Shown piece after piece: positions 1 through 7,138 of a stretch of 15,131 nucleotides of DNA (positions are counted from its first letter, which is position 1; every line of letters starts with the position of its first letter). Source of the DNA: CAVRZR01 sp964354215 (GTDB lineage Bacteria; Actinomycetota; Coriobacteriia; Anaerosomatales; CAVRZR01); NCBI GenBank assembly GCA_964354215.1, contig CAYGYT010000046.1:1-15131 (forward strand), read 5' to 3'. Position numbers and translations under genes: made by a program. The notes under the pieces are model-generated. The model ran no database searches. It worked only from the letters and a program-made list of their open reading frames with translations, and was not told where the DNA came from.

Positions 1-668
1 GCGTGGAGATGGCCCACACCTACGAGAGCGCCACGGAGCTGTCTCGTATCGGGGGGGACTTCTTCGACGCCTACTCGCTGAGCGAGGAGCGGGTCGGCTT
101 CGCGGTGGGCGACGTGGCGGGCAAGGGTCTCGAGGCCGCGGCCTTCACGGCCATGGCGCGCAGCACCTTGCGCGCGTTCGCCTCGGAGAACGAGGCGCCC
201 GGCGACGTGCTGAGGCTCGCCAACCACGCCCTGGCTCGCCAGCTCGAGGACGGTCGGTTCGTCACGGCGATCTTCGGCGTGCTCGACATCCAGACAGGCC
301 GACTCGAGCTTGCGTGCGCCGGACATCCAGAGCCGTTCTTCTGTAGCGAGACGGAGTGCGCCACCCGTGACATCGTGCGAAATCCCCCGCTCGGAGTGAT
401 CGACGGCATGTCCTTCGACCAGTACGAGACACAGCTCGTGCCCGGCGAGGAGATCCTGCTCTTCAGCGACGGCCTCCTGGAAGCCGGAGGATCCTCGGAC
501 CTGTTCGGCGAGAAGCGAATCCACGATGCCCTGCTGGACTGCCGCGACTGCACGGCGACGGACACCGTCCTGTCCATGCTGGAAGCGGCGCGAGCTCACG
601 CGGGTGGTCGGATCAAAGACGACATCGTTATCGTAGCGCTTCGCTACCTAGGCCCCCCGGCAGCATAG
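1..668 (+). CDS. SpoIIE-type PP2C serine/threonine phosphatase, 5' partial
   Basis: This is the catalytic C-terminal domain of a PPM/PP2C phosphatase of the SpoIIE/RsbU group, which removes phosphate from serine or threonine of partner proteins, typically anti-anti-sigma factors. Visible over 221 residues are the GGDFFD metal motif (Asp19, Asp22), VGDVAGKG (Asp37), the LLFSDGLLEA block (Asp156) and the terminal DDIVIVAL block (Asp206/207), so the metal-binding acidic residues appear complete. The visible GTG at position 3 is not a convincing start: the domain core begins at once and members of this family usually carry an N-terminal sensor or response-regulator region. The gene therefore most likely enters from outside the window, and its input domain and target cannot be read. 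It ends in TAG and converges on tRNA-Leu. No anti-sigma or anti-anti-sigma gene is visible beside it. Confidence 0.88.
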   Translation, partial: VEMAHTYESATELSRIGGDFFDAYSLSEERVGFAVGDVAGKGLEAAAFTAMARSTLRAFASENEAPGDVLRLANHALARQLEDGRFVTAIFGVLDIQTGRLELACAGHPEPFFCSETECATRDIVRNPPLGVIDGMSFDQYETQLVPGEEILLFSDGLLEAGGSSDLFGEKRIHDALLDCRDCTATDTVLSMLEAARAHAGGRIKDDIVIVALRYLGPPAA

Positions 669-702
669 CGGTGGAGCTTGCCTCGCGATGAAGAACGGCA
701 AA

Positions 703-731
703 GCGGCCCTCCCCTTCTCGGGAAGAGCCGC
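703..731 (-). terminator. Intrinsic terminator downstream of tRNA-Leu
   Basis: On the minus strand a 12-bp stem (GCGGCTCTTCCC with GGGGAGGGCCGC, two G-T pairs) closes a GAGAA loop and is followed by TTTGCCGTT. It begins 10 nt beyond the CCA end of the tRNA. The T tract is short, and on the plus strand no T tract follows, so it fits the tRNA transcript better than the converging phosphatase gene, although the stem could slow both. Confidence 0.65.
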
Positions 732-741
732 TGCTCAGTGC

Positions 742-827
742 TGGTGTCCGAGGCGAGAGTTGAACTCGCACGTCCCTAAGGACACTAGGCCCTCAACCTA
801 GCGCGTCTGCCATTCCGCCACTCGGAC
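742..827 (-). tRNA. tRNA-Leu (anticodon GAG)
   Basis: The 86-nt minus-strand sequence folds as a class II tRNA. The acceptor stem GTCCGAG/CTCGGAC is a perfect 7 bp. The anticodon stem CTAGG/CCTAG carries the loop TTGAGGG, giving anticodon GAG, which reads leucine codons CUC and CUU. A long variable arm is present, as expected for tRNA-Leu, and the T arm is GCGAG-TTCAACT-CTCGC. Discriminator A and the CCA end are encoded in the DNA. The gene stands alone between the opp operon and the convergent phosphatase gene. Confidence 0.96.
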
Positions 828-858
828 GATCAGGCTGCCCCTGAGGACAGCGACGGAG

Positions 859-888
859 AGTATAGCAAGACTCCCGAGCCCGTGCCTA
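859..888 (-). promoter_or_regulatory. Extended -10 promoter for tRNA-Leu
   Basis: On the minus strand TGC-TATACT (867-859) is a good extended -10 element, about 31 nt before the 5' end of the tRNA. The best -35 candidate is TAGGCA (888-883, 18-nt spacer, 4 of 6 matches to TTGACA), which lies within the hairpin that follows oppF. The same TGCTATACT core occurs before secG. Assigned from sequence pattern only. Confidence 0.5.
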
Positions 889-918
889 GACCGCGGTTCG
901 GACCGCGGTTCGGGCACG
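881..918 (-). repeat. 12-bp tandem repeat forming a strong hairpin after oppF
   Basis: Two perfect copies of GACCGCGGTTCG stand head to tail at 889-900 and 901-912. Each contains the 8-bp palindrome ACCGCGGT, so the two copies can pair as an 8-bp stem with a 4-nt loop. They are enclosed by a further 6-bp arm, CGTGCC at 881-886 with GGCACG at 913-918. The structure begins 6 nt after the oppF stop codon and may end or protect the opp transcript, but no T tract follows, so a classical intrinsic terminator is not proven. Confidence 0.6.
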
Positions 919-924
919 TGAGAG

Positions 925-1989
925 CTACTTCTGTGTGGGCGCCTCGTTCTTCCCGAGCACGACCGAGAGCAGCTCCTCCTTGATGATCGTGGTCTTCTTC
1001 ACCTCGATCGGGAACGGCTTCGCGAAGTGGCATGCAGCCTGATGCCCCTCCCCCACGTCCCGCAGCACAGGCTCTTCCTCGGCGCACTTCGGGAACTGCG
1101 CGATCGGGCAGCGGGTGTGGAAGTTGCAGCCGCTGGGCGGGTCGATCGGGCTCGGCGGGTCGCCAGGCAACAGGATGCGCTCGCGCTTCTTCTGAACGTC
1201 CGGATCCGGGATGCATACAGCGGAGAGAAGCGACTGGGTGTAGGGATGGTTAGGATTCGTGTAGAGGTCCTGCCAGCCGGAGATCTCGACGATCTTGCCG
1301 AGGTACATCACCGCGACGCGATCCGAGATGTGCTGCACCACCGAGAGGTCGTGCGCGATGAAGATGTAGGTGAGCCCCAGCTCATCCTGAAGCTGGCCGA
1401 GCAGGTTGAGGACCTGCGCCTGGATCGAGACGTCGAGAGCGGATACCGGCTCGTCGCACATGATGAGCTTGGGATTGAGAGCGAGAGCTCGCGCAATCCC
1501 GATGCGCTGCCGCTGTCCTCCCGAGAACTCGTGCGGGTAGCGGTTGATGTGCTCGGGGTTCAGCCCGACGATGTCCAGCAACTCCTTGCCGCGCTTCGTT
1601 TGCTCGGCCTTCGTCCCGATGCCGTGGATCAACAGCGGCTCGGTCACGATCTCGCCGATAGTGAACCGCGGGTTCAAGGACGCGTACGGGTCCTGGAAGA
1701 TGATCTGTACCTGACGCCGGAAGGCCTTGAGTTCGGGACCCTTGAGCGCTCGAACGTCGGTGCCGTCGAAGATGATGGTGCCGTCTGTGGGCTCCATGAG
1801 CCGCATGATGGTACGCCCGGTCGTCGTCTTGCCGCATCCCGATTCGCCGACGAGCCCGAGGGTCTCGCCTGCATCCACGCTAAACGAGATATCGTCGACC
1901 GCCTTCACCACACCCGTCTGACGGGCGAACACACCGTGGCGCACGGCGAAGTACTTCTTCAGGTGCTCGACGCGCAACAGCTCGCCCAT
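925..1989 (-). CDS. oppF: Oligopeptide ABC transporter ATP-binding protein OppF
   Basis: This is the second ATPase of a peptide importer, acting on the inner face of the membrane as a partner of OppD to power OppB/OppC. The 354-residue protein has Walker A GESGCGKT (48-55), a Q-loop at FQD (98-100), signature FSGGQRQR (155-162), Walker B LIMCDEP (175-181), the SALD D-loop (183-186) and switch histidine 213. The C-terminal peptide-transporter extension has four cysteines at 288, 294, 302 and 320, the pattern that binds a 4Fe-4S cluster in characterised DppD/OppD-type ATPases. The ATG directly follows the oppD stop codon with no gap; GGTGAG lies 7 nt upstream. OppF rather than OppD is assigned from its place after the other ATPase and from the longer N-terminal part. 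Substrate could be di- or oligopeptides; the sequence does not decide. Confidence 0.93.
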   Translation of the reverse strand: MGELLRVEHLKKYFAVRHGVFARQTGVVKAVDDISFSVDAGETLGLVGESGCGKTTTGRTIMRLMEPTDGTIIFDGTDVRALKGPELKAFRRQVQIIFQDPYASLNPRFTIGEIVTEPLLIHGIGTKAEQTKRGKELLDIVGLNPEHINRYPHEFSGGQRQRIGIARALALNPKLIMCDEPVSALDVSIQAQVLNLLGQLQDELGLTYIFIAHDLSVVQHISDRVAVMYLGKIVEISGWQDLYTNPNHPYTQSLLSAVCIPDPDVQKKRERILLPGDPPSPIDPPSGCNFHTRCPIAQFPKCAEEEPVLRDVGEGHQAACHFAKPFPIEVKKTTIIKEELLSVVLGKNEAPTQK

Positions 1990-3015
1990 CTACGCGCTCA
2001 CCCCCGCGCACTCCACGCTGCCTCGCTCGAAGCCGGCCTGGCCGGCGAAGTGGCATGCCGCCCAGTGCGTGCCTTCGATAGACTTGAACTCGGGCTCCTC
2101 GGCGCTGCAGACCGGTTGAGCGTACGGGCACCTCGGATGGAACGCACAGCCGGACGGAACGTAGATTAGGCTCGGAGGCTGGCCCTTGATGGGACACAGC
2201 TCGCTTTTCGCCGTCATGTCGTGGCGTGGAAGCGAATCCATCAGTCCCCACGTATACGGATGTAGCGGGTGGTAGTAGACCTCGTCGACATCGCCGTACT
2301 CGACAGCGCGACCCGCATACATCACGAGCACGTTGTCAGCGACATCCGCGACGACGCCAAGGTCGTGGGTGATCATGATGAGCCCGGCGCCCGTGCGCTG
2401 CTGAAGCTCCTCCATGAGCTCGATGATCTGCGCCTGGATCGTCACGTCGAGCGCGGTCGTCGGCTCGTCGGCGATCAAGACGTCCGGATCACATGAAAGC
2501 GCCATCGCGATCATCGCGCGCTGGCGCATGCCGCCTGAGAACTGGTGCGGGTAGTCCTTGACTCGCTTCTCGGGATTGGGGATGCCGACAAGATCGAGCA
2601 GCTCGACAGCCCGATTCCAAGCGGCCTTCCTCGACAGGCCCCTGTGCAGTACGAGCGGCTCGGCAATCTGACGTCCGATCCGGTAGACCGGGTTCAACGA
2701 GGTCATCGGGTCCTGAAAGATCATCGCGATCTTGGCGCCACGGATCTGCCGCATTTCGTCCTCGGTCTTCGTGAGGAGCGACTCGCCTTCGAACTTCGCA
2801 TCGCCGCCTTCGATCTTGCCAGGCGGCATCTCTATGAGGCCCATCATCGTCAGGGCGGTCACTGACTTCCCTGAACCCGATTCGCCGACGACCCCGAGAG
2901 TCTCGCCGCGATCGAGCGTGTAGGACACGCCGTCGACGGCCTTCACGACACCGTCGCGCGTGTGGAAGTACATCTTGAGGTTCTCGACCTCGAGCAGATG
3001 TCCGTTGTCGGCCAT
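1990..3015 (-). CDS. oppD: Oligopeptide ABC transporter ATP-binding protein OppD
   Basis: First ATPase of the peptide importer. From the chosen ATG the protein is 341 residues: Walker A GESGSGKS (44-51), Q-loop Gln101, signature FSGGMRQR (159-166), Walker B VLIADEP (179-185), TALD D-loop (187-190) and switch His217. The C-terminal extension carries Cys290, Cys296, Cys303 and Cys321, again the probable iron-sulfur motif. An open frame extends upstream to 3438 but runs antiparallel-in-frame through oppC and has no family similarity. The ATG at 3015 has AAGGA six nt upstream, lies 2 nt after the oppC stop, and begins the typical N-terminus (LLEVENLKMYF), so it is the true start. Expected to form a heterodimer with OppF. 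Confidence 0.94.
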   Translation of the reverse strand: MADNGHLLEVENLKMYFHTRDGVVKAVDGVSYTLDRGETLGVVGESGSGKSVTALTMMGLIEMPPGKIEGGDAKFEGESLLTKTEDEMRQIRGAKIAMIFQDPMTSLNPVYRIGRQIAEPLVLHRGLSRKAAWNRAVELLDLVGIPNPEKRVKDYPHQFSGGMRQRAMIAMALSCDPDVLIADEPTTALDVTIQAQIIELMEELQQRTGAGLIMITHDLGVVADVADNVLVMYAGRAVEYGDVDEVYYHPLHPYTWGLMDSLPRHDMTAKSELCPIKGQPPSLIYVPSGCAFHPRCPYAQPVCSAEEPEFKSIEGTHWAACHFAGQAGFERGSVECAGVSA

Positions 3016-3017
3016 CG

Positions 3018-4010
3018 TCAGTCCTTCATCTTCACGTCGAGGGCGTCCCGCATGCCGTCTCCCAGCAGGGTGAACGCAAGTACCGTGGAGAGGATTGCGA
3101 GTCCGGGCCAGAAGACGAGCCCGGGTGTGACCACGAGGTATTGCCTTCCGTCCTGGATCATCGCTCCCCACGAGATGTTCGGGGGCAGGATACCGAGTCC
3201 CAGGAAGGACAGCGCGGCCTCGGTCAGGATCGCACCGCCGATCGACATTGTTGCGTAGACGATGATCGGTGCGACGGCGTTGGGGGCGATGTGCCGAATC
3301 ATGAGACGACTGTCCTTTGCCCCGAGCGCCCGGCCCGCTTGAACGTAGTCGTTCTCCTTCACGGAGAGGATCGAGGAGCGGAACACGCGCGCGATAGAGG
3401 GCCATCCGAGAACGCCGATGGTCATGATCACTGGCCAAAGACCGGTGCGCGCGCTCTGCGGGAGGACGGACAGGAGCAGGATGGCGAACAGGATGTAGGG
3501 GAACGCCAAGAAGATGTCGGCCACACGCATGATGCCCGTGTCAGTGAGCCCGCCGTAGTAGCCGGACATCGCCCCGAACGCCAGTCCGATGATGACCGAG
3601 ACCGCCACCGCGGTGAAACCAACGATGAGCGAGACCCGCGCACCGTAGATCACCCGGCCGAAGACGTCGCGACCCAATTGGTCCGTGCCCATGGGGTGTT
3701 CCGCTGAGGGCGGCAGGAGTTGGTTCTGGAAGGCGGTCGTGCTGTCGATAAGGCGAGGGTTGCCGAAGAGCTGCGGAACCCACAGGTCGGCGGTGACGGC
3801 GGCGAACGAGATCACGATCAGCCATATCAAGGCAACGATCGCCAGTTTGTTGCGACGAAGCCGGTACCAGGCATCTCCCCAGAGCGTGCGACTCGGTGCC
3901 AGGGACTCCGCAAAGGGCGAGTCGGGTTGTGACCCGCTCGGCAGGGCCGTCGAGCCTGCACCCTCGCTGCTGTGAGTTGAGTCAGAGGTGGGAAAGTCGG
4001 GATCGGTCAC
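3018..4010 (-). CDS. oppC: Oligopeptide ABC transporter permease OppC
   Basis: Inner-membrane permease subunit that pairs with OppB to form the peptide channel. The 330-residue product has a polar, Ser/Pro-rich N-terminal tail (about residues 1-45), a first membrane helix near 56-76, the OppC-type periplasmic segment with HPMGTDQLGRDVFGR (105-119), and a permease core with further helices near 125-147, 165-185, 245-265 and 298-318. The EAA loop that docks on the ATPases is at 221-241 (DYVQAGRALGAKDSR and following). The start is taken as the GTG at 4010, 7 nt after the oppB stop, with AGGAG at 4025-4021 (10-nt spacing). An in-frame upstream extension to 4085 would overlap oppB and reads like shadow sequence, so it was rejected. 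Confidence 0.93.
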   Translation of the reverse strand: MTDPDFPTSDSTHSSEGAGSTALPSGSQPDSPFAESLAPSRTLWGDAWYRLRRNKLAIVALIWLIVISFAAVTADLWVPQLFGNPRLIDSTTAFQNQLLPPSAEHPMGTDQLGRDVFGRVIYGARVSLIVGFTAVAVSVIIGLAFGAMSGYYGGLTDTGIMRVADIFLAFPYILFAILLLSVLPQSARTGLWPVIMTIGVLGWPSIARVFRSSILSVKENDYVQAGRALGAKDSRLMIRHIAPNAVAPIIVYATMSIGGAILTEAALSFLGLGILPPNISWGAMIQDGRQYLVVTPGLVFWPGLAILSTVLAFTLLGDGMRDALDVKMKD

Positions 4011-4017
4011 GTCACCA

Positions 4018-4992
4018 TCACTCCTGAGCCGCCGGCGTGTAGCGTATGCGTGGATCCAGGAAGGCGTACGAGATGTCCACGGCAAGGTTCATGAACAGCA
4101 CGACGAACAGCACAAGGGTGACGCCGCCAAAGACCACCGGATAGTCGCGAGCCCCGATGGCACGATAGATCGTGAATCCGATACCCGGCCAGTTGAAGAC
4201 CGTCTCGGTGAGGATCGCGCCGGACAACATCGCCGCCAAGTCGAGCCCTATGTAGGTAACGACAGGAATAAGGGCATTCTTCATCTGGTGGCTCCACAGC
4301 ACCCTCCGGTGCGAGAGTCCCTTCGCGTACGCCGTCCGCACGTAGTCCTGCCCCTTCACCTCGAGCAGCTGGCTGCGCATGATGCGTGCCGCATAGGCGG
4401 TCGAGACGGCAGCCAGCGTTATCGCGGGCAAGATGAGATGTGCCCAGTCCGGGAAGCCGCCTCCGCTCACCCCCGAGATCGGGAGGTAGAAGGCCCCGTT
4501 TGTCCATTGCTTCATCGCTATGCCGAAGAAGTACTGCAACATCATGCCCAGCCAGAACACCGGCAACGCAACCAGGATCGATGTCGACAACGTCACCATG
4601 ACGTCCCAGAACGAATACTGTTTGAGCGCGGATATGATGCCGGCGCCGATCCCGACAATGATCTCCAATGTGATGGCTGCTAGCGCAAGCTTCACCGTGT
4701 TCGGGAAGGTCTCCCTAAAGATCGTCGTGACCCGACGACCGTTACGGATCGATGTGCCCAGATCACCCTTCGACATCTGCTTGAGGTAGTTGAAGTACTG
4801 CTCGTACCAGGGTTTGTCGAAACCGTACGCGCGCCGAAGCTCCTGATAGACCTCCGGCGCCATGGCCTTCTCTCCGGTCCGCAGCCGGACGGGGTCACCG
4901 GGAAGGATCGTCGTGATGAAGAACAGAAGCAGCGTGACGCCGAAGAAGACCGGGATGAATTGGAGCAGGCGCCGAACGATGTACTGGAACAT
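4018..4992 (-). CDS. oppB: Oligopeptide ABC transporter permease OppB
   Basis: The first permease subunit of the importer, 324 residues. It begins with the classic N-terminus MFQYIVRRLLQFIPVFFGVT leading into membrane helix 1 (about 9-30). The conserved LPGDPV segment follows at 30-35. Then come the substrate-side domain and helices near 98-120, 132-158, 184-202, 238-260 and 284-305. The EAA cytoplasmic loop that contacts the ATPases is at 216-236 (DYVRTAYAKGLSHRRVLW). The protein ends with the usual LDPRIRY motif (312-318). It starts with ATG 108 nt after the oppA stop codon; AAAGG lies 8 nt upstream, a moderate ribosome site. The intervening region carries a strong stem-loop that may set the ratio of binding protein to channel. 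Confidence 0.95.
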   Translation of the reverse strand: MFQYIVRRLLQFIPVFFGVTLLLFFITTILPGDPVRLRTGEKAMAPEVYQELRRAYGFDKPWYEQYFNYLKQMSKGDLGTSIRNGRRVTTIFRETFPNTVKLALAAITLEIIVGIGAGIISALKQYSFWDVMVTLSTSILVALPVFWLGMMLQYFFGIAMKQWTNGAFYLPISGVSGGGFPDWAHLILPAITLAAVSTAYAARIMRSQLLEVKGQDYVRTAYAKGLSHRRVLWSHQMKNALIPVVTYIGLDLAAMLSGAILTETVFNWPGIGFTIYRAIGARDYPVVFGGVTLVLFVVLFMNLAVDISYAFLDPRIRYTPAAQE

Positions 4993-5018
4993 CTGCTGCC
5001 TTTCGCCACCTTACACGA

Positions 5019-5061
5019 TGAGGGGGTGACAGGCCCTCGCGGGTCCCCTGCCACCCCCTCA
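5019..5061 (-). promoter_or_regulatory. Intercistronic stem-loop between oppA and oppB
   Basis: TGAGGGGGTG (5019-5028) pairs perfectly with CACCCCCTCA (5052-5061), and after one mismatch CAGG (5030-5033) pairs with CCTG (5047-5050), giving about 14 bp around a 13-nt loop. No T tract follows on the minus strand. A stable hairpin in this place commonly protects or partly ends the message for an abundant binding protein, as in other ABC operons; that role is inferred here. Confidence 0.6.
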
Positions 5062-5100
5062 CGATCACTGCGTGGTTCTCAAACGCGCATCATGCGGGCG

Positions 5101-6846
5101 CTACTGCCCGCCGTTGGTGAGCCAGGTCTTGCCGAACTCTGGGAGCTGCGTCACGCCAAAGACGAAGCCGTGGACACGATCGGACCCGACGAAGTTGTTC
5201 CGGTAGAACGCGAGAGGCGCAACCGGCGTGTCGGCACCGATCTTCTTGTTGATCTCTTCCCACGCCTTCGACCGCGCCGCGGTGTCCGCAATAGCGTTCG
5301 CCGCGGACATCATGTCGTCGATGGTCTTGTTGCTGAAGCCCGAGTAGTTGTTGCCGCCACCCGTGATGAACATCGAGAGGAGGAAGTTCGCGGGCGTGGG
5401 ATAGTCGGCGACCCATCCCATACGGCCGAACTGGACCTGGGAACGAGGGCCGTCCACTGTCGCGCCAGGCGGCTGCTCAGAGGCCTTCAGGTAGGAAGCG
5501 AAGTCCGCATACGGATTGAGATCCGCGGTGACCCCGATGGTCGCCAGGTCCGACTGGACGAGCTCCATGACCGGCTTGTGCTGGCCATCCGCATTGTACG
5601 AGAGCTTCAGCTTGGGTAGCCCTTCTCCGCCGGGGAAGCCGGCCTTCTCGAGTGCGGCCTTGGCCGCTTCAACATCGTACTTGGCATCGGGCCATGCCTG
5701 CTCTACATGGCCACCGATCCCTGGCGGAACGAAGCCGTCAGCCGGAACGCGGGTCCCCTGCCAGACGACATCGCAGATCGCCTGCCGGTTGATCGCAAGG
5801 GAGACCGCCCGACGAACGTCGATGTTCTTCATGACGGGGTCTAGGTTGTTCATCTCGATGTAGTAGAGACCGGGGAAGGCCCCGAGAAGGACCTGCTCGC
5901 CGGGGTTGACGGTGTAGCCGTCCGGCGACTCGCCCCACTGGGTCTTGGCGGTTTCGATCTGGCCCTGACCGATGATCGAGAAGTCAAGGTTGCCTGCCTG
6001 GAACTCGAGGAACTCGGTCTCGGTGTCCTTGAAGATGATGTAGTCGACACCGTCCAGGTACCCCTTTTCACCGTAGTAGTTCTCGTTCTTCACAGTCTTG
6101 ATGTACTGCTCATGCTTCCACGGCTCGGACATCTTGAACGGGCCGTTTCCGATGGGCATCTCGCCGAACGGGACCTTCGTCCCGTTGTAGTCCACGCCGC
6201 CCTCGACGTACTTCTGGGGCACAGGAGCGAGTGCCGGGTGGGCGACCACGAACTCGAAGTCGGCGTACGGCTTGGAGAGCGTGACCTCAAGAGTGAGGTC
6301 GTCAACTGCTTTCAGGCCGGACATGGTCGTGGCCTTGCCGTCGACAACGTCCTGATAGCCCTTGACCGACTCAAGGTGGAAGCCGAGGACGGAGGGATCG
6401 GCCTTCTTGGTGATGGTGTTGACTTCCTTAGGATTCGCGATGCGGTTCCACGCGAACACGAAGTCCTGAGCCTTGACCGGAGTGCCGTCGCTGAACTTGC
6501 CGTCGGGGTTCAGCTTGAACGTCCACACGTCCAAGGTACCGTTCGGCTCCCAGGACTCTGCCGCAGCCGGCAGCAGCTTGGTCGCGTCGATGGGGTCGAT
6601 CGCGACAAGGCTGTCGAACAGGTTCGACTCAACGTTGACGCCACTCGTTTCCTGCGCGTTGTACGGATCGATGTACGCAGGCTCTGTCATATCGCCGAAT
6701 ACGAACGTACCGCCGGCAACGGGTTCCTCGGCTGCCGGCGTCTCGGGCTTGTCCTCCGTCTGCGCGCAACCACTCACGCCGAAGACGAACAGGGCCAGAC
6801 CGAGGGCAAGCACCACAGCGAGGGTCTTACGCCACTTTTCGGACAC
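5101..6846 (-). CDS. oppA: Peptide ABC transporter substrate-binding lipoprotein OppA
   Basis: This is the extracytoplasmic binding protein of the importer, SBP_bac_5 family, 581 residues, which captures peptides and delivers them to OppB/OppC. The N-terminus is a lipoprotein signal: charged start (SEKWRK), hydrophobic stretch 8-23, and lipobox V24-S25-G26-C27, so Cys27 should be lipid-modified and the protein membrane-anchored. An acidic, Pro/Glu-rich linker (about 28-43) follows, then GGTFVFGDM, the usual opening of the mature domain. The block AESWEPNG..WTFKLNPDGKFSDGTPVKAQDF is typical of OppA/DppA proteins. The GTG start is supported by AGGAGG five nt upstream. It is the first gene of the opp operon; no strong promoter is obvious in the 290-nt gap before it. 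The substrate is presumed peptide because of the adjacent oppBCDF; nickel or other cargo cannot be excluded. Confidence 0.93.
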   Translation of the reverse strand: MSEKWRKTLAVVLALGLALFVFGVSGCAQTEDKPETPAAEEPVAGGTFVFGDMTEPAYIDPYNAQETSGVNVESNLFDSLVAIDPIDATKLLPAAAESWEPNGTLDVWTFKLNPDGKFSDGTPVKAQDFVFAWNRIANPKEVNTITKKADPSVLGFHLESVKGYQDVVDGKATTMSGLKAVDDLTLEVTLSKPYADFEFVVAHPALAPVPQKYVEGGVDYNGTKVPFGEMPIGNGPFKMSEPWKHEQYIKTVKNENYYGEKGYLDGVDYIIFKDTETEFLEFQAGNLDFSIIGQGQIETAKTQWGESPDGYTVNPGEQVLLGAFPGLYYIEMNNLDPVMKNIDVRRAVSLAINRQAICDVVWQGTRVPADGFVPPGIGGHVEQAWPDAKYDVEAAKAALEKAGFPGGEGLPKLKLSYNADGQHKPVMELVQSDLATIGVTADLNPYADFASYLKASEQPPGATVDGPRSQVQFGRMGWVADYPTPANFLLSMFITGGGNNYSGFSNKTIDDMMSAANAIADTAARSKAWEEINKKIGADTPVAPLAFYRNNFVGSDRVHGFVFGVTQLPEFGKTWLTNGGQ

Positions 6847-6851
6847 TCCTG

Positions 6852-6857
6852 CCTCCT
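6852..6857 (-). promoter_or_regulatory. Ribosome binding site of oppA
   Basis: A perfect AGGAGG lies five nt before the GTG at 6846. It supports GTG as the start codon and predicts strong translation of the binding protein. Confidence 0.8.
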
Positions 6858-7000
6858 CTCATACCGGGACGAAGCGGCATGTGCGGCTGTTGTCCAACGC
6901 GGATCCCGCTTCTTCGATACCGACATCTTCGAGCAGCAACACGCCGAATCCGCCGCGCCCGCTCGGGCAGGCTCGGCCGACCACAGAGAGTGTCCCGCTA

Positions 7001-7018
7001 GTTGCATAGAATGGCAAC
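7001..7018. repeat. Small inverted repeat upstream of oppA (possible operator)
   Basis: GTTG-CAT-AGA-ATG-G-CAAC forms a 7-bp inverted repeat with a 3-nt centre and one unpaired G. It sits about 155-170 nt upstream of the oppA start, where control of the opp operon would be expected. The match is short and could occur by chance; no regulator is identified. Confidence 0.25.
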
Positions 7019-7093
7019 CCCGAACGCATAGCTCGAACAGGGCCGACGGGATGACCGAACCGCCGTCGAAATCCGGGTACACCGCAGCGCAAA

Positions 7094-7115
7094 GAAGGCG
7101 CCCTCGGGCGCCTTC
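7094..7115 (-). terminator. Intrinsic terminator of secG / glycolytic unit
   Basis: On the minus strand GAAGGCGCC-CGAG-GGCGCCTTC forms a perfect 9-bp stem with a 4-nt loop followed by TTTGCG. It begins 23 nt after the secG stop codon and separates the glycolysis-secG unit from the opp operon. Confidence 0.8.
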
Positions 7116-7138
7116 GGCAGCAAGCGGTGTGAGCGACT

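Larger units (their letters stand above)
6847..7138. other. oppA-secG intergenic region
   Basis: This 292-nt stretch holds the secG terminator at its right end and the oppA ribosome binding site at its left end. Between them I find no convincing -35/-10 pair for oppA on the minus strand and no recognisable riboswitch. A 77-codon open frame on the minus strand (7092-6859, TTG start) has no recognisable protein features and is not annotated. The oppA promoter is probably here but cannot be placed from sequence alone. Confidence 0.5.

Noticed and set aside
689..741. tRNA-adjacent integration site for a mobile element
   Set aside because: The sequence beyond the tRNA 3' end shows only a terminator; no duplicated tRNA 3' segment, integrase or composition shift is visible in the window.
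1027..2169. Long plus-strand open frame (380 codons) opposite oppF and oppD
   Set aside because: It lies opposite conserved ATPase motifs in the antisense direction, is rich in Arg/Leu/Val/Asp as mirrored codon bias produces, and has no ribosome site; a shadow of the real genes.
3016..3438. N-terminal extension of OppD over oppC
   Set aside because: The extra residues are an alternative-frame reading of oppC; the ATG at 3015 has a good ribosome site and yields the normal OppD length.
6859..7092. 77-codon minus-strand open frame between secG and oppA
   Set aside because: It begins with TTG inside the secG terminator tail, has no ribosome site, no recognisable motif, and an Arg/Gly-rich composition as expected from chance frames in high-GC DNA.
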